A stretch of 31,571 nucleotides of DNA, taken from JAABYT01 sp964194585. GTDB taxonomy: Bacteria; Pseudomonadota; Gammaproteobacteria; HK1. Position numbers and translations under genes: made by a program. Each line of letters opens with the position of its first letter. Within the stretch, counting starts at the first letter, position 1. The stretch lies in the NCBI GenBank assembly GCA_964194585.1, contig CAXMNG010000287.1, positions 1-31,571 of the forward strand, written 5' to 3'. Below, one piece after another: positions 8,646 through 16,727 of this stretch. The notes under the pieces were generated by a model. That model had not been told where the DNA came from and did no database searches. It saw only the letters and a list, made by a program, of their open reading frames with translations.

Positions 8646-9674
8646 TCAACGCCTTACGATGGACCTGGAAACCCGCTCCACGGTGATGGCGGGTACTTCT
8701 CCGACCACCGTAATTTGATAGTCCTCCACCATACGCCCGTAGGCGTTCACCGCGCCCATGGCGTCCAATCCAGCCAAGGGCTCGCCGGCCGCGCCAAGCT
8801 GCTCGATGAACACCGAAACGGATGCGAGGCCATCGGAAAACACGAGATGCTCTACCGGTTCGCGACTGGCGAGAATCGGATCGCGCGCCACGTCACTCAG
8901 CTCGAAACCGTTGGGTAGCCAGCCCGGGTACCAGCCCGGTTCGCTGTCCGCCGCGGAAGCAACGGTGGACTCGGTCCGGTCATCGTTGTACCAGGTGTAT
9001 CCGGCCCCGGAGATCGCCGGTTCGAGCAGCTCGTCGGGGATGTTGGCGGGCAGATCGATATTGGTGTACACGAGCTGCTCGACTATCTCGCCTCGCTCGT
9101 CGATGAGCTCGGATTTGAGCAGCAAGCCCAGGTCCCGATCCATCCACAATCGGTAGCCATAGCGGAAGCGATCGTGAGGGTCCACGGTCACCAGCTGCGT
9201 ATGGCGCCCGGCGACGCGCTCACCGCGCCGAGCGCTCAAAGCGTAGAACCTGCTGAAGCCGGTGCCGGATTCGAACAGTTTCGAGTAGGGAAATGTCCGT
9301 GGACGACTCTTCGCCACTACCACGGACTGGCGATCCGGGAGAATACAGGTGACCCGTTCGCGATCGCGGATCACCTCCCGGGCAGCCCCACTCAAGGCCA
9401 CCAGGCGTTCGCGCTCGCCGTCGTCGCCAACGCGGTGAATGATCCGCATGGACTGCATCGTGGCACCGTTCCTGTATACGAAGGTGCCGTCATAGTTCAG
9501 AGTTTGCGCGGCCCGCGCCATGCGGTCGAGACTCTCTTGGGGACTGCCGGAAGTCTCGCCGGCAACGCTTGAATTGGTGAATACGGCGCACAGCAAACCA
9601 CTCAAGGCGGGCAACCACACCCTGGCAGGCGACTGCCCGCGCGGCAACGACTCAGCGCTGGCCGGTGGAGTCAT
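8646..9674 (-). CDS. rseB: Sigma-E regulatory protein RseB/MucB
   Basis: RseB binds the periplasmic part of the anti-sigma factor RseA, protects it from DegS-like proteolysis, and senses mislocalised lipoproteins or LPS. The 342-residue protein has a signal peptide (hydrophobic WLPALSGLLCAVF, cleavage expected near residue 38). The large N-terminal domain (ESLDRMARAAQTLNYDGTFVYRNG and MRIIHRV) and the small C-terminal domain (PGWYPGWLPNGFEL to the end) match the MucB/RseB family. Its ATG lies 23 bp inside the rseA 3' end, so translation is probably coupled. A 137-bp gap separates it from mucD. Confidence 0.92.
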   Translation of the reverse strand: MTPPASAESLPRGQSPARVWLPALSGLLCAVFTNSSVAGETSGSPQESLDRMARAAQTLNYDGTFVYRNGATMQSMRIIHRVGDDGERERLVALSGAAREVIRDRERVTCILPDRQSVVVAKSRPRTFPYSKLFESGTGFSRFYALSARRGERVAGRHTQLVTVDPHDRFRYGYRLWMDRDLGLLLKSELIDERGEIVEQLVYTNIDLPANIPDELLEPAISGAGYTWYNDDRTESTVASAADSEPGWYPGWLPNGFELSDVARDPILASREPVEHLVFSDGLASVSVFIEQLGAAGEPLAGLDAMGAVNAYGRMVEDYQITVVGEVPAITVERVSRSIVRR

Positions 9675-10263
9675 AACCGACGATTCTGGCGTAGGGGTGT
9701 AAACCTCTCATCGGTCCGTCAAGATATTCGCTGTGATTGACGAGATAGCCGTTGAGACGCTTGGCCACAGCAGGTTCGGTGGTATTCCATTGCAGGCGCT
9801 TCAAGGCGGCCGGCCGAAACGCTCTGTCACTGGAGGTGGATGTGGGAATGATCGAGGCTGGCGTGCTCGCCACCACGTGGTTCGCCGGTGCCTGCGCGGA
9901 ACCCGGCTGGCCGGGTAAGTCCCCCGGGTCGCGAACCGCGAGAATTGCCACCACTGCCACCGACGCGGCCAGGGCCACGCCTGCGAGCGGCCTGAGTGTC
10001 TCGCGCCACCGTCGAGGCAGCAGGCGGGGACTTGAAAAGTGCAGAGGCTCGTCGGCAAGGCAGCTTCGCATTCGCTCGCGCAACTCGCCCCCGGCATCCG
10101 GGTACGCCTTGTGCCGCAACACGTCGCGCATCACATGGTAACGGGTCCAGTGCACGCGCAATTCATCGCTCTCGAGCAGCACATCGATGGTCTGGGAAGC
10201 CGAACGTGTCGCCAGCTCACCGTCCATCAGCGCCGAGATGTTTTCTTTCAGTTTGTCGCTCAT
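9652..10263 (-). CDS. rseA: Anti-sigma-E factor RseA/MucA
   Basis: A single-pass inner-membrane anti-sigma factor. The 203 residues comprise an N-terminal cytoplasmic anti-sigma domain (ENISALMDGEL and LLESDELRVHWTRYHVMRDVLR), a membrane segment at about 92-110 (PLAGVALAASVAVVAILAV) and a periplasmic part rich in Pro/Ser/Thr that RseB would bind. Sequence between RseA orthologues is poorly conserved; the call rests on the N-terminal domain, the topology and its place between rpoE (34 nt upstream) and rseB (overlapping). Confidence 0.92.
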   Translation of the reverse strand: MSDKLKENISALMDGELATRSASQTIDVLLESDELRVHWTRYHVMRDVLRHKAYPDAGGELRERMRSCLADEPLHFSSPRLLPRRWRETLRPLAGVALAASVAVVAILAVRDPGDLPGQPGSAQAPANHVVASTPASIIPTSTSSDRAFRPAALKRLQWNTTEPAVAKRLNGYLVNHSEYLDGPMRGLHPYARIVGYDSTGQR

Positions 10264-10297
10264 ATGTCTTTCACGCGGACCGGCCGTGGTTGGCTGG

Positions 10298-10873
10298 TCA
10301 GTCCAGTAGTGGCTCGAGACGCCGGTTGATGGCTTCCCTGGCCCTGAAAATTCGCGATCTGACCGTCCCGATGGGGCAGTCCATGACCTCGGCGATCTCT
10401 TCGTAGCTGAGTCCTTCCAACTCTCTCAACGTGATCGCCGTCTTCAGATCCTGTGGTAGATCGTCGATTGCGCCGGCGATTGCCTCTTCGATCTCGGCCC
10501 GCATCATCAGCCGTTCCGGCGTCGCGTACTCCTTGAGCTCCGATTCGCCGCCAATCTGCTCCGCGTCCGCAGAATCCACGTCCGTGCTGGGAGGCCGGCG
10601 CGACTGCGAGACCAGATGATTCTTGGCGGTGTTTATGGCAATACGGTACAACCATGTATAAAACGCACTGTCTCCACGGAACTTCGGTATCGCCCGGTAG
10701 GCCTTGAGAAAGGACTCCTGGGCAACATCGAGCACCTCGGCATGGTCCCGCACATAACGGGATATCAGCTTGACCAGCTTGTGCTGATACTTCAGAACCA
10801 GCAGGTCAAAAGCCGCCTTGTCGCCCCGCTGCACCCGTTCCACGAGCACATGGTCAGGACTGTTGTCGGCCAT
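10298..10873 (-). CDS. rpoE: RNA polymerase sigma factor RpoE (AlgU)
   Basis: ECF sigma factor for envelope stress. The 191-residue protein has region 2 (KAAFDLLVLKYQHKLVKLI, DVAQESFLKAYRAIPKFRGDSAFYTWLYRIAINTAKNHL) and region 4 (LPQDLKTAITLRELEGLSYEEIAEVMDCPIGTVRSRIFRAREAI), close to the gammaproteobacterial RpoE consensus. ATG at 10873 gives the expected length; AGGGG lies about 10 nt upstream. The longer frame beginning at 11200 runs into the divergent nadB and is not real. It heads the rpoE-rseA-rseB group, and a sigmaE-like promoter upstream suggests autoregulation. Confidence 0.96.
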   Translation of the reverse strand: MADNSPDHVLVERVQRGDKAAFDLLVLKYQHKLVKLISRYVRDHAEVLDVAQESFLKAYRAIPKFRGDSAFYTWLYRIAINTAKNHLVSQSRRPPSTDVDSADAEQIGGESELKEYATPERLMMRAEIEEAIAGAIDDLPQDLKTAITLRELEGLSYEEIAEVMDCPIGTVRSRIFRAREAINRRLEPLLD

Positions 10874-10919
10874 ACGGGCCGTCCCCTTCTCCGAGTCCGG
10901 CTGTCCCTGCCTAATGTCG

Positions 10920-10945
10920 TAGACCAGGGCTCCCGGATATAGTTC
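10920..10945 (-). promoter_or_regulatory. SigmaE-type autoregulatory promoter candidate for rpoE
   Basis: On the minus strand GAACT (10941-10945) is followed after 17 bp by TCTA (10920-10923), close to the sigmaE consensus GAACTT-N16/17-TCTGA. The predicted transcript would start about 40 nt before the rpoE ATG. RpoE autoregulation is known in relatives; here it is inferred from the motif alone. Confidence 0.45.
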
Positions 10946-11072
10946 GCGCTTACGCCGGCCGGCAGGCGCCATTTTGTCGACTAGTGTAGTCTCTGGCTCG
11001 CCCGGCAATACAAGGCACGGATTATCACCACATCGCGAAGCTGCCGCCAGCTTGCCCGGCGACACAATTCCC

Positions 11073-12674
11073 ATGTCCGACCACCACGCCAGCGATGTTC
11101 TTGTTATCGGCAGCGGTATCGCCGGCCTGAGTCTTGCCCTGCGCCTGGCCGACGACCTGGACGTCACGGTGATCAACAAGAGCCGCTTCCCGGAAAGCAA
11201 TTCCTACTATGCCCAGGGCGGCATGTCCGCGGTCTTGAGCGAGGAGGATTCACTGGATTCCCATGTGCGCGATACCGTCGATGCAGGTGCCGGACTGTGT
11301 CACTCGGGTGTCGTGCGCTTCGTCGCCGAGCGGGGACCGGCCTGCGTGAACTGGCTGCGCGATTCGGGCGTGCGCTTTACGCGCACCAATGGGCACGGTT
11401 CGCCCTACCACCTGACCAAGGAAGGCGGCCATAGCCAACGGCGCGTCGTGCACGTGGCGGACGCTACCGGCCAGGCTATCTGCGATGTGCTCGTCGCCAG
11501 GGCCCAGGCGCATCCGCGCATCCGCATGCTGGAATCGCATCTGGCCGTGGATCTCGTCACCGGCCGCAAGCAGGGCCTCGACGACAACCGATGCCTGGGC
11601 GCCTACGTGCTCGACAGGCAAAGTGGACAGGTGCGGGCACACGGCGCGCGCGCCACGGTGCTCGCCAGCGGCGGCGCCGGCAAAGTCTATCTGTACACCA
11701 GCAACCCGGACATCGCCACCGGCGACGGCATCGCCATGGCCTGGCGGGCGGGTTGTCGCGTCGCCAACATGGAGTTCATCCAGTTCCATCCGACTTGCCT
11801 TTACCACCCGGAAGCCAAATCCTTTCTGGTGACCGAGGCCCTGCGCGGTGAGGGCGCGCGCCTGCTGCTACCCGACGGCACCCCTTTCATGCAGCGATTC
11901 GACGCCCGCGCCGAGCTCGCGCCCAGGGATATCGTTGCGCGCGCCATCGATCACGAGATGAAGCGACTGGGTATCGATTGCGTCTACCTGGATATTTCGC
12001 ACCAATCGGAAGACTTCATCCGCTCGCACTTTCCCACCGTGCACGCGCGCTGCCGGTCCCTGGGCTTCGATCTGGCACGCGAGCCCATTCCCGTGGTCCC
12101 GGCCGCTCACTATGTGTGCGGCGGTGTCGTCAGCGACACCCGGGGCCGCACCGATATGGACGCTCTCTACGCCATCGGTGAAGTGGCATTCACGGGCCTG
12201 CACGGCGCTAACCGCTTAGCCAGCAACTCGCTGCTGGAGTGCATGGTCTTTGCCGAGTCGGCGAGCGAGAGCCTGAGCGCCCATATCGGCGACTGGCCGG
12301 CACCGCCAATCCTCGCCGAGTGGGATGAAAGCCAGGTCACGGACTCGGACGAAGAAGTGGTCGTTTCCCACAACTGGGACGAGCTGAGGCGATTCATGTG
12401 GGACTACGTGGGTGTCGTGCGAACCAGCAAACGCCTGGAGCGCGCTCAACGTCGCGCCAAGTTGCTGTTATCCGAAATCGACGAGTACTACGGCAACTTC
12501 CGCATCAGCAACGACCTCATCGAGCTCAGAAATCTGGCTGTGGTGGGTAGTTTGATCATCGAGTCGGCTCTGGCGAGACACGAGAGTCGGGGGCTGCATT
12601 ACACGTTGGATTTTCCGGAGATGGATAGCAGTAGCGCGCCGGCGGATACGGTGTTGACGCCGCCGCGGCCCTAA
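11073..12674 (+). CDS. nadB: L-aspartate oxidase NadB
   Basis: Flavoenzyme that oxidises L-aspartate to iminoaspartate, the first step of de novo NAD synthesis (partner NadA not in the window). The 533 residues show the FAD-binding GSGIAGLSLALRLA motif (13-26), SYYAQGGMSAV, the active-site region EFIQFHPTCLY and FLVTEALRGEGARLL, and the GLHGANRLASNSLLECMVFAE motif of the succinate dehydrogenase/aspartate oxidase family. ATG at 11073 is chosen for the usual N-terminus; the TTG at 10974 would add 33 residues. The gene is divergent from rpoE, as in many Gammaproteobacteria, and its stop overlaps that of epmA by 4 bp. Confidence 0.95.
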   Translation: MSDHHASDVLVIGSGIAGLSLALRLADDLDVTVINKSRFPESNSYYAQGGMSAVLSEEDSLDSHVRDTVDAGAGLCHSGVVRFVAERGPACVNWLRDSGVRFTRTNGHGSPYHLTKEGGHSQRRVVHVADATGQAICDVLVARAQAHPRIRMLESHLAVDLVTGRKQGLDDNRCLGAYVLDRQSGQVRAHGARATVLASGGAGKVYLYTSNPDIATGDGIAMAWRAGCRVANMEFIQFHPTCLYHPEAKSFLVTEALRGEGARLLLPDGTPFMQRFDARAELAPRDIVARAIDHEMKRLGIDCVYLDISHQSEDFIRSHFPTVHARCRSLGFDLAREPIPVVPAAHYVCGGVVSDTRGRTDMDALYAIGEVAFTGLHGANRLASNSLLECMVFAESASESLSAHIGDWPAPPILAEWDESQVTDSDEEVVVSHNWDELRRFMWDYVGVVRTSKRLERAQRRAKLLLSEIDEYYGNFRISNDLIELRNLAVVGSLIIESALARHESRGLHYTLDFPEMDSSSAPADTVLTPPRP

Positions 12675-13666
12675 GCCCGCGCCACGGGGAATGCCATCAT
12701 CGCCTGGATGCTGCTTTCGCCGGCGGCAATCATGAACAGCCGATCCAGGCCCACGGCGACTCCGGCGCAGTCCGGCAATCCATGGGTGAGGGCGGCGAGG
12801 AGCCGCTCATCCACGGGCATCTGCGCCAACCCCAGTCGCTTTCGAGCGACTCCATCGGCGGCGAAGCGTTGCCGTTGCTCGTCGGCGTCGGCAAGCTCGT
12901 GGTAACCGTTCGCGATCTCGATACCGTTCAAGAACAGCTCGAAGCGTTCCGCTACCGGCGGCCGCGTGGCGCGCACCCGCGCCAACGCCGCCTGACTCGC
13001 CGGAAAGTCGTACACATAGACGCGCCCGTCGCCCAAGGCCGGTTGCACCACATGGCTGAAAAGGAAGTCCAGCAGCATGTCACGCTCCACGGGACTGTCG
13101 CCTGAGAGCGTCAAGCCTGAATCCTCGGCGCGGGCCAGCAGCGCGTGCGTGCTCGCTTCGAATACGTCGAGGCCGCCGTGCTCGACGAAGGCCTCGCGAT
13201 AGGTCAGCCGGCGAGTCGTCCCCGCGGGTCCCAGCACCCGGCTCATCAACGTATCCAGCTCATCCATGAGGCCGTGGTGGTCGAAGCCGGGCCGGTACCA
13301 TTCCAGCAGGGTGAATTCTGGATTGTGCAGGCGGCCGCTTTCAGCGTCGCGAAAGGCCCGGCAGATCTGATAGATGGGTCCGCTGCCCGCGGCCAGAAGG
13401 CGTTTCATGGCGAACTCGGGCGATGACTGTAAGTAGAATTGCCCACCCGCGGCGGCGCCGGCGCGGCAGATCGTGCTGAGGCTGGCGATGTGCACGTCGC
13501 TGGCCCCGCTGCGCGCCATGGCCGGCGTGTCCACCTCGAGCACATCGCGCTCGGCGAAGAATGCCCGGATCAGCGCAAGCCCCCGTGCCCGCAGGCGTAG
13601 CGCTTCGAGGCCGGCGGTCGGCCGCCAGTCGCGGCCGGATTGGCTGTCCGGATTGCTTGTCCGAAT
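12671..13666 (-). CDS. epmA: EF-P--(R)-beta-lysine ligase EpmA, apparent ATT start
   Basis: EpmA (PoxA/GenX) is a class II lysyl-tRNA synthetase paralogue that attaches beta-lysine to EF-P. Conserved parts include RAFFAERDVLEVDTP, FYLQSSPEFAMKRLL, QICRAFRDAESGRLHNPEFTLLEWYR, NGIEIANGYHEL and GVAVGLDRLFMI. The conserved N-terminus (DWRPTAGLEALRLRARGLALIRAFFAE) lies upstream of the first standard start (GTG at 13543), and back to the in-frame efp stop TGA (13673-13675) there is no ATG, GTG or TTG. ATT at 13666 has AAAGGAG 9 nt upstream and gives 331 residues, close to the usual 325. Other explanations are a sequencing error or stop readthrough. The gene is almost certainly real; only its start is uncertain. 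Confidence 0.88.
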   Translation of the reverse strand: MRTSNPDSQSGRDWRPTAGLEALRLRARGLALIRAFFAERDVLEVDTPAMARSGASDVHIASLSTICRAGAAAGGQFYLQSSPEFAMKRLLAAGSGPIYQICRAFRDAESGRLHNPEFTLLEWYRPGFDHHGLMDELDTLMSRVLGPAGTTRRLTYREAFVEHGGLDVFEASTHALLARAEDSGLTLSGDSPVERDMLLDFLFSHVVQPALGDGRVYVYDFPASQAALARVRATRPPVAERFELFLNGIEIANGYHELADADEQRQRFAADGVARKRLGLAQMPVDERLLAALTHGLPDCAGVAVGLDRLFMIAAGESSIQAMMAFPVARA

Positions 13667-13672
13667 CGCCGT

Positions 13673-14242
13673 TCACTCCTTTACGCGTGACACATACTCG
13701 CCGGTGCGGGTATCGATCTTGATAAGCTCGCCTTCCTCCACGAACAGCGGCACCTTGATAGTGGCGCCGGTTTCCACGGTCGCCGGCTTGGTCGCGCCGC
13801 TGGCGGTGTCGCCGCGCAGCCCGGGATCGGTGTTGCTGACTAACAGGCTCACGAAGTTCGGCGGCACCACCAGTATCGGCGTGCCGTTCCACAGGGTCAC
13901 GGTGCAGGAGTCCTGCTCTTTGAGCCAGTTGGCGGCGTCGCCGACGACGTCCTCGCCCGCAACGTGCTGCTCGTAGCTCTCCTCGTTCATGAAATGCCAT
14001 TCCGTACCGTCGTTGTAGAGATACTGGAGCGTCGCCTCCACCACGTCCGCGGCCTCGACGGATTCTCCGGATTTGAAGGTACGTTCGATGACCCGCCCGG
14101 TCTTCAGATTGCGGAACTTCACACGGCTGAACGCCTGACCCTTGCCCGGCTTGACGAATTCGTTCTCGATGATCGCGCAGGGGTCGTTGTCGATCATGAT
14201 TTTGAGGCCGCTCTTGAATTCGTTCGTGCTATAGCTCGCCAT
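13673..14242 (-). CDS. efp: Translation elongation factor P
   Basis: EF-P relieves ribosome stalling at polyproline stretches. The 189 residues form the three beta-barrel domains typical of the family. The acceptor loop KPGKGQAF places Lys34 at the tip, the residue that EpmA lysylates in Enterobacteria, which agrees with epmA directly downstream. The C-terminal signature region is ETGATIKVPLFVEEGELIKIDTRTGEYVSR. The last two sense codons (AAG GAG) also form the likely ribosome binding site of epmA. Confidence 0.96.
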   Translation of the reverse strand: MASYSTNEFKSGLKIMIDNDPCAIIENEFVKPGKGQAFSRVKFRNLKTGRVIERTFKSGESVEAADVVEATLQYLYNDGTEWHFMNEESYEQHVAGEDVVGDAANWLKEQDSCTVTLWNGTPILVVPPNFVSLLVSNTDPGLRGDTASGATKPATVETGATIKVPLFVEEGELIKIDTRTGEYVSRVKE

Positions 14243-14284
14243 TGTTTTCGCTCTATAAATTAGTAAGTTATCAGTCTTTTATCA

Positions 14285-14293
14285 TCTATAGCA
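14285..14293 (-). promoter_or_regulatory. Extended -10 promoter candidate for efp
   Basis: On the minus strand TGCTATAGA, a TGn-extended -10, lies in an AT-rich stretch 43 nt before the efp ATG. No convincing -35 hexamer was seen. It would make efp-epmA a transcription unit separate from parC. Confidence 0.4.
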
Positions 14294-14350
14294 TTAAAAA
14301 CCGCGAGCATCTGGCTAAAGTTCCCCGCTGCAGCCGCCGATATACCAGCT

Positions 14351-14420
14351 GAACGGATTTACCCCCCTCCTCCTCCCTAATCCGTTCCTTGGCCGGGACT
14401 ATTAGTCTCGGCTTTTTTTT
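14351..14420 (+). ncRNA. Candidate small RNA with anti-Shine-Dalgarno loop and intrinsic terminator
   Basis: Between parC and efp, both on the minus strand, the plus strand encodes two hairpins. The first has a perfect 9-bp stem (14351-14359 with 14379-14387) and a 19-nt loop containing ACCCCCCTCCTCCTCCC, complementary to Shine-Dalgarno sequences. The second (14392-14400 with 14404-14412, one G-U pair) is followed by eight T residues and is a textbook intrinsic terminator. No plus-strand gene lies upstream within 1.7 kb to need that terminator. C-rich, CCUCC-type loops are known in small RNAs that pair with ribosome binding sites. TATACC at 14341 could be a -10, but no good -35 was found. Confidence 0.5.
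14390..14420 (+). terminator. Rho-independent terminator, plus-strand direction
   Basis: Stem GCCGGGACT / AGTCTCGGC with a 3-nt loop, followed directly by TTTTTTTT. The T-tract is on the plus strand only, so it terminates rightward transcription, not parC. It is the only strong intrinsic terminator seen in the window. Confidence 0.75.
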
Positions 14421-14439
14421 CGGCGTTGGTGGGTGCGTG

Positions 14440-14476
14440 CTTGGCAAGCCAAGGGGACAGATTAAAATCTGTCCCC
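14440..14476. repeat. Two adjacent palindromes at the 3' end of parC, including GGGGACAG element
   Basis: CTTGGC-AA-GCCAAG (14440-14453) is followed by GGGGACAGATT-AA-AATCTGTCCCC (14453-14476). The second palindrome contains the parC stop codon and encodes its last residues (GDRF). It shares the outer GGGGACAGAT motif with the 77-nt palindrome at 24213-24289, suggesting members of one dispersed REP-like family. Confidence 0.7.
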
Positions 14477-16717
14477 TCCGCTGGCCACCAGCTGCTCTAC
14501 CCGCTGCAGACCCCTGGGGAGCTTTCTGCCACGGCGGCCGCGGCCGACCTGGTAGTGCTCGAGATCGGCGGCTTTGAGCGTTACGTGCCGCTTACCCGCG
14601 TGCACGGTCAGCTGCCCACCGTCCGGCACTATCGCAATAGCGACCACGAATTCCTCGCGCGCCTTCAACAGCGCCGGCGGCACCTGAATGATCTTGAGTC
14701 CCTTTCCGCGACCGAGCAGAGGCAGCTCTTCGAGCTCGGTCACCAGCAGATATCCTGATGAGGTCACGGCCGCCACCCAACCATCGTCATTATCGCGCAC
14801 GGCCTGGGGCGTGAGAACGCCCGCATTGTTCGGCCGCGTGAGCACCGCTTTGCCGGCTTTATTCTTGGATAGCAGGTCGCCCAGCCGGGCGACGAAGCCA
14901 TAGCCCGCGTCCGACGCGAGCAGGTAGCGATCGTCGGCATCGCCGATCATGACGCCGGCGAAGAGCGCGCCCGCCGGCGGTTTGACGCGGCCGGACAGCG
15001 GCTCTCCCTGTCCGCGCGCCGAGGCCAGAGTGTGCGCCGGCAGCGTGTAGCTGCGTCCGGTGGAGTCCAGGAATACCGCCGACTGGTTAGTGCGGCCGCG
15101 GTCGAAGGCCTTGAATGCATCACCGGACTTGTACGCAAGGGTCAGGGGATCGATATCGTGGCCCTTCGCAGCCCGTATCCAGCCGCGCTCCGAGAGCACG
15201 ACCGTAATCGCCTCCGAGGGAACCAGCGTCGTCTGGTCCATGACCTGGGCGGCCTCGCGTTCGACGATGGGCGATCGGCGCTCATCTCCATAGCGCTCCG
15301 CGTCGGCGATAATCTCGTCGCGGACGAGGCGCTTGAGACGGCGTCGATCCTTGAGCGTCTTCTGCAGCGCCTGGCGTTCCTCGCTCAACTCCTCCTGCTC
15401 TCCCCGGATGCGCATTTCCTCCAGCTTCGCCAATTGGCGCAACTTCAGATCCAGGATCGCATCTGCCTGGATGTCGCTCAAGGCGAAGCGCTTCATGAGC
15501 GCCGACTTCGGCTTGTCCTCGCTGCGAATGACGGCGATCACTTCGTCGATATTGAGGAACGCGACCAGATAGCCTTCCAGCACATGCAGCCGCACATCCA
15601 CCTTCTCGAGCCGATGCTCGAGGCGCCTGCGCACGGTATCGATGCGAAATCTCAGCCATTCGGCGAGTAAATCACGGAGATTCTTCAGCTGCGGCCGCCC
15701 ATCGATACCGATGACGTTCATGTTGACCCGGTAGCTGCGCTCCAGATCCGTGCTCGCGAACAAATGCGACATCAGCTGATCCACGTCGACGCGATTGGAA
15801 CGCGGCACGATGACCAGCCGGGTGGGACTCTCATGATCGGATTCGTCGCGCAGATCCTCCACCAGAGGCAGCTTTTTCGCCAGCATCTGCGCCGCGATCT
15901 GCTCCAGCACCCGCCCGCCGCTGACCTGGTAGGGAAGCGCAGTAACGACGATGTTGCTGTCCTCGCGCTCGTAGCGGGCGCGCATGCGCAACGAGCCGTT
16001 GCCGCTTGCGTACATGGCCTTGATGTCCTCGGGCGAGGTGATGATCTCCGCCTCGGTGGGGAAATCCGGGCCCTTGATGTGCTGGCAGAGACCGGAGAGC
16101 GTCGTCTTCGGATCCTCCAGCAGCCGCACGCACGCCGTAGCCACTTCGCGCAGATTGTGGGGCGGAACATCCGTGGCCATGCCGACGGCGATGCCGGCAG
16201 CGCCATTCAGCAGCACGTGGGGGAGGCGCGCGGGCAATATGGCCGGCTCGTCCAGGGTGCCGTCGAAATTCGGCACCCAGTCGACGGTGCCCTGGCCGAG
16301 CTCCGCGAGTAACACGGCGGCGAAATTGGTCAATCGCGATTCCGTGTAGCGCATGGCCGCAAACGATTTGGGGTCGTCCACCGAGCCCCAGTTCCCCTGC
16401 CCGTCGATGAGCGGATAACGGAAGGAGAAGGGCTGTGCCATCAGCACCATGGCATCGTAGCAGGCGCTCTCGCCGTGGGGATGAAACTTGCCGAGCACGT
16501 CGCCCACCGTGCGCGCGGACTTCTTGTACTTCGCCCCCGCGTTTAGACCGAGCTCCGACATGGCGTAAACGATGCGCCGTTGCACCGGTTTCAGACCGTC
16601 GCCGATGTGGGGCAAGGCGCGATCGAGGATCACGTACATGGAGTAATTCAGGTACGCCTTCTCGGTGAAGTCTTTCAGCGGAATCCGTTCGACGAGCTCG
16701 TTCGCTTGCTCAGTCAT
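14462..16717 (-). CDS. parC: DNA topoisomerase IV subunit A
   Basis: ParC is the DNA-cleaving subunit of topoisomerase IV, which decatenates daughter chromosomes. The 751 residues include the winged-helix breakage domain with the quinolone-resistance segment HPHGESACYDAMV (Ser84 and Asp88 equal E. coli Ser80/Glu84), the catalytic Tyr124 in RYTESRLT, the coiled-coil arm (LDLKLRQLAKLEEMRIRGEQEELSEE), and a C-terminal beta-pinwheel shorter than that of GyrA. ATG at 16717 gives the family N-terminus MTEQ and starts 10 nt after the parE stop; the longer frame from 16783 overlaps parE. The final codons lie within a GGGGACAG palindrome. Confidence 0.95.
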   Translation of the reverse strand: MTEQANELVERIPLKDFTEKAYLNYSMYVILDRALPHIGDGLKPVQRRIVYAMSELGLNAGAKYKKSARTVGDVLGKFHPHGESACYDAMVLMAQPFSFRYPLIDGQGNWGSVDDPKSFAAMRYTESRLTNFAAVLLAELGQGTVDWVPNFDGTLDEPAILPARLPHVLLNGAAGIAVGMATDVPPHNLREVATACVRLLEDPKTTLSGLCQHIKGPDFPTEAEIITSPEDIKAMYASGNGSLRMRARYEREDSNIVVTALPYQVSGGRVLEQIAAQMLAKKLPLVEDLRDESDHESPTRLVIVPRSNRVDVDQLMSHLFASTDLERSYRVNMNVIGIDGRPQLKNLRDLLAEWLRFRIDTVRRRLEHRLEKVDVRLHVLEGYLVAFLNIDEVIAVIRSEDKPKSALMKRFALSDIQADAILDLKLRQLAKLEEMRIRGEQEELSEERQALQKTLKDRRRLKRLVRDEIIADAERYGDERRSPIVEREAAQVMDQTTLVPSEAITVVLSERGWIRAAKGHDIDPLTLAYKSGDAFKAFDRGRTNQSAVFLDSTGRSYTLPAHTLASARGQGEPLSGRVKPPAGALFAGVMIGDADDRYLLASDAGYGFVARLGDLLSKNKAGKAVLTRPNNAGVLTPQAVRDNDDGWVAAVTSSGYLLVTELEELPLLGRGKGLKIIQVPPALLKAREEFVVAIAIVPDGGQLTVHAGKRHVTLKAADLEHYQVGRGRRGRKLPRGLQRVEQLVASGGDRF

Positions 16718-16727
16718 GGTGAATTGA

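Noticed and set aside
10874..11200. N-terminal extension of rpoE to 300 codons
   Set aside because: It would overlap the nadB start and precede the conserved RpoE N-terminus; ATG at 10873 fits the family length.
13673..13675. Programmed readthrough (selenocysteine-like) at the efp TGA
   Set aside because: No SECIS-like need and EF-P ends at its normal length; kept only as a minor alternative to the ATT start of epmA.
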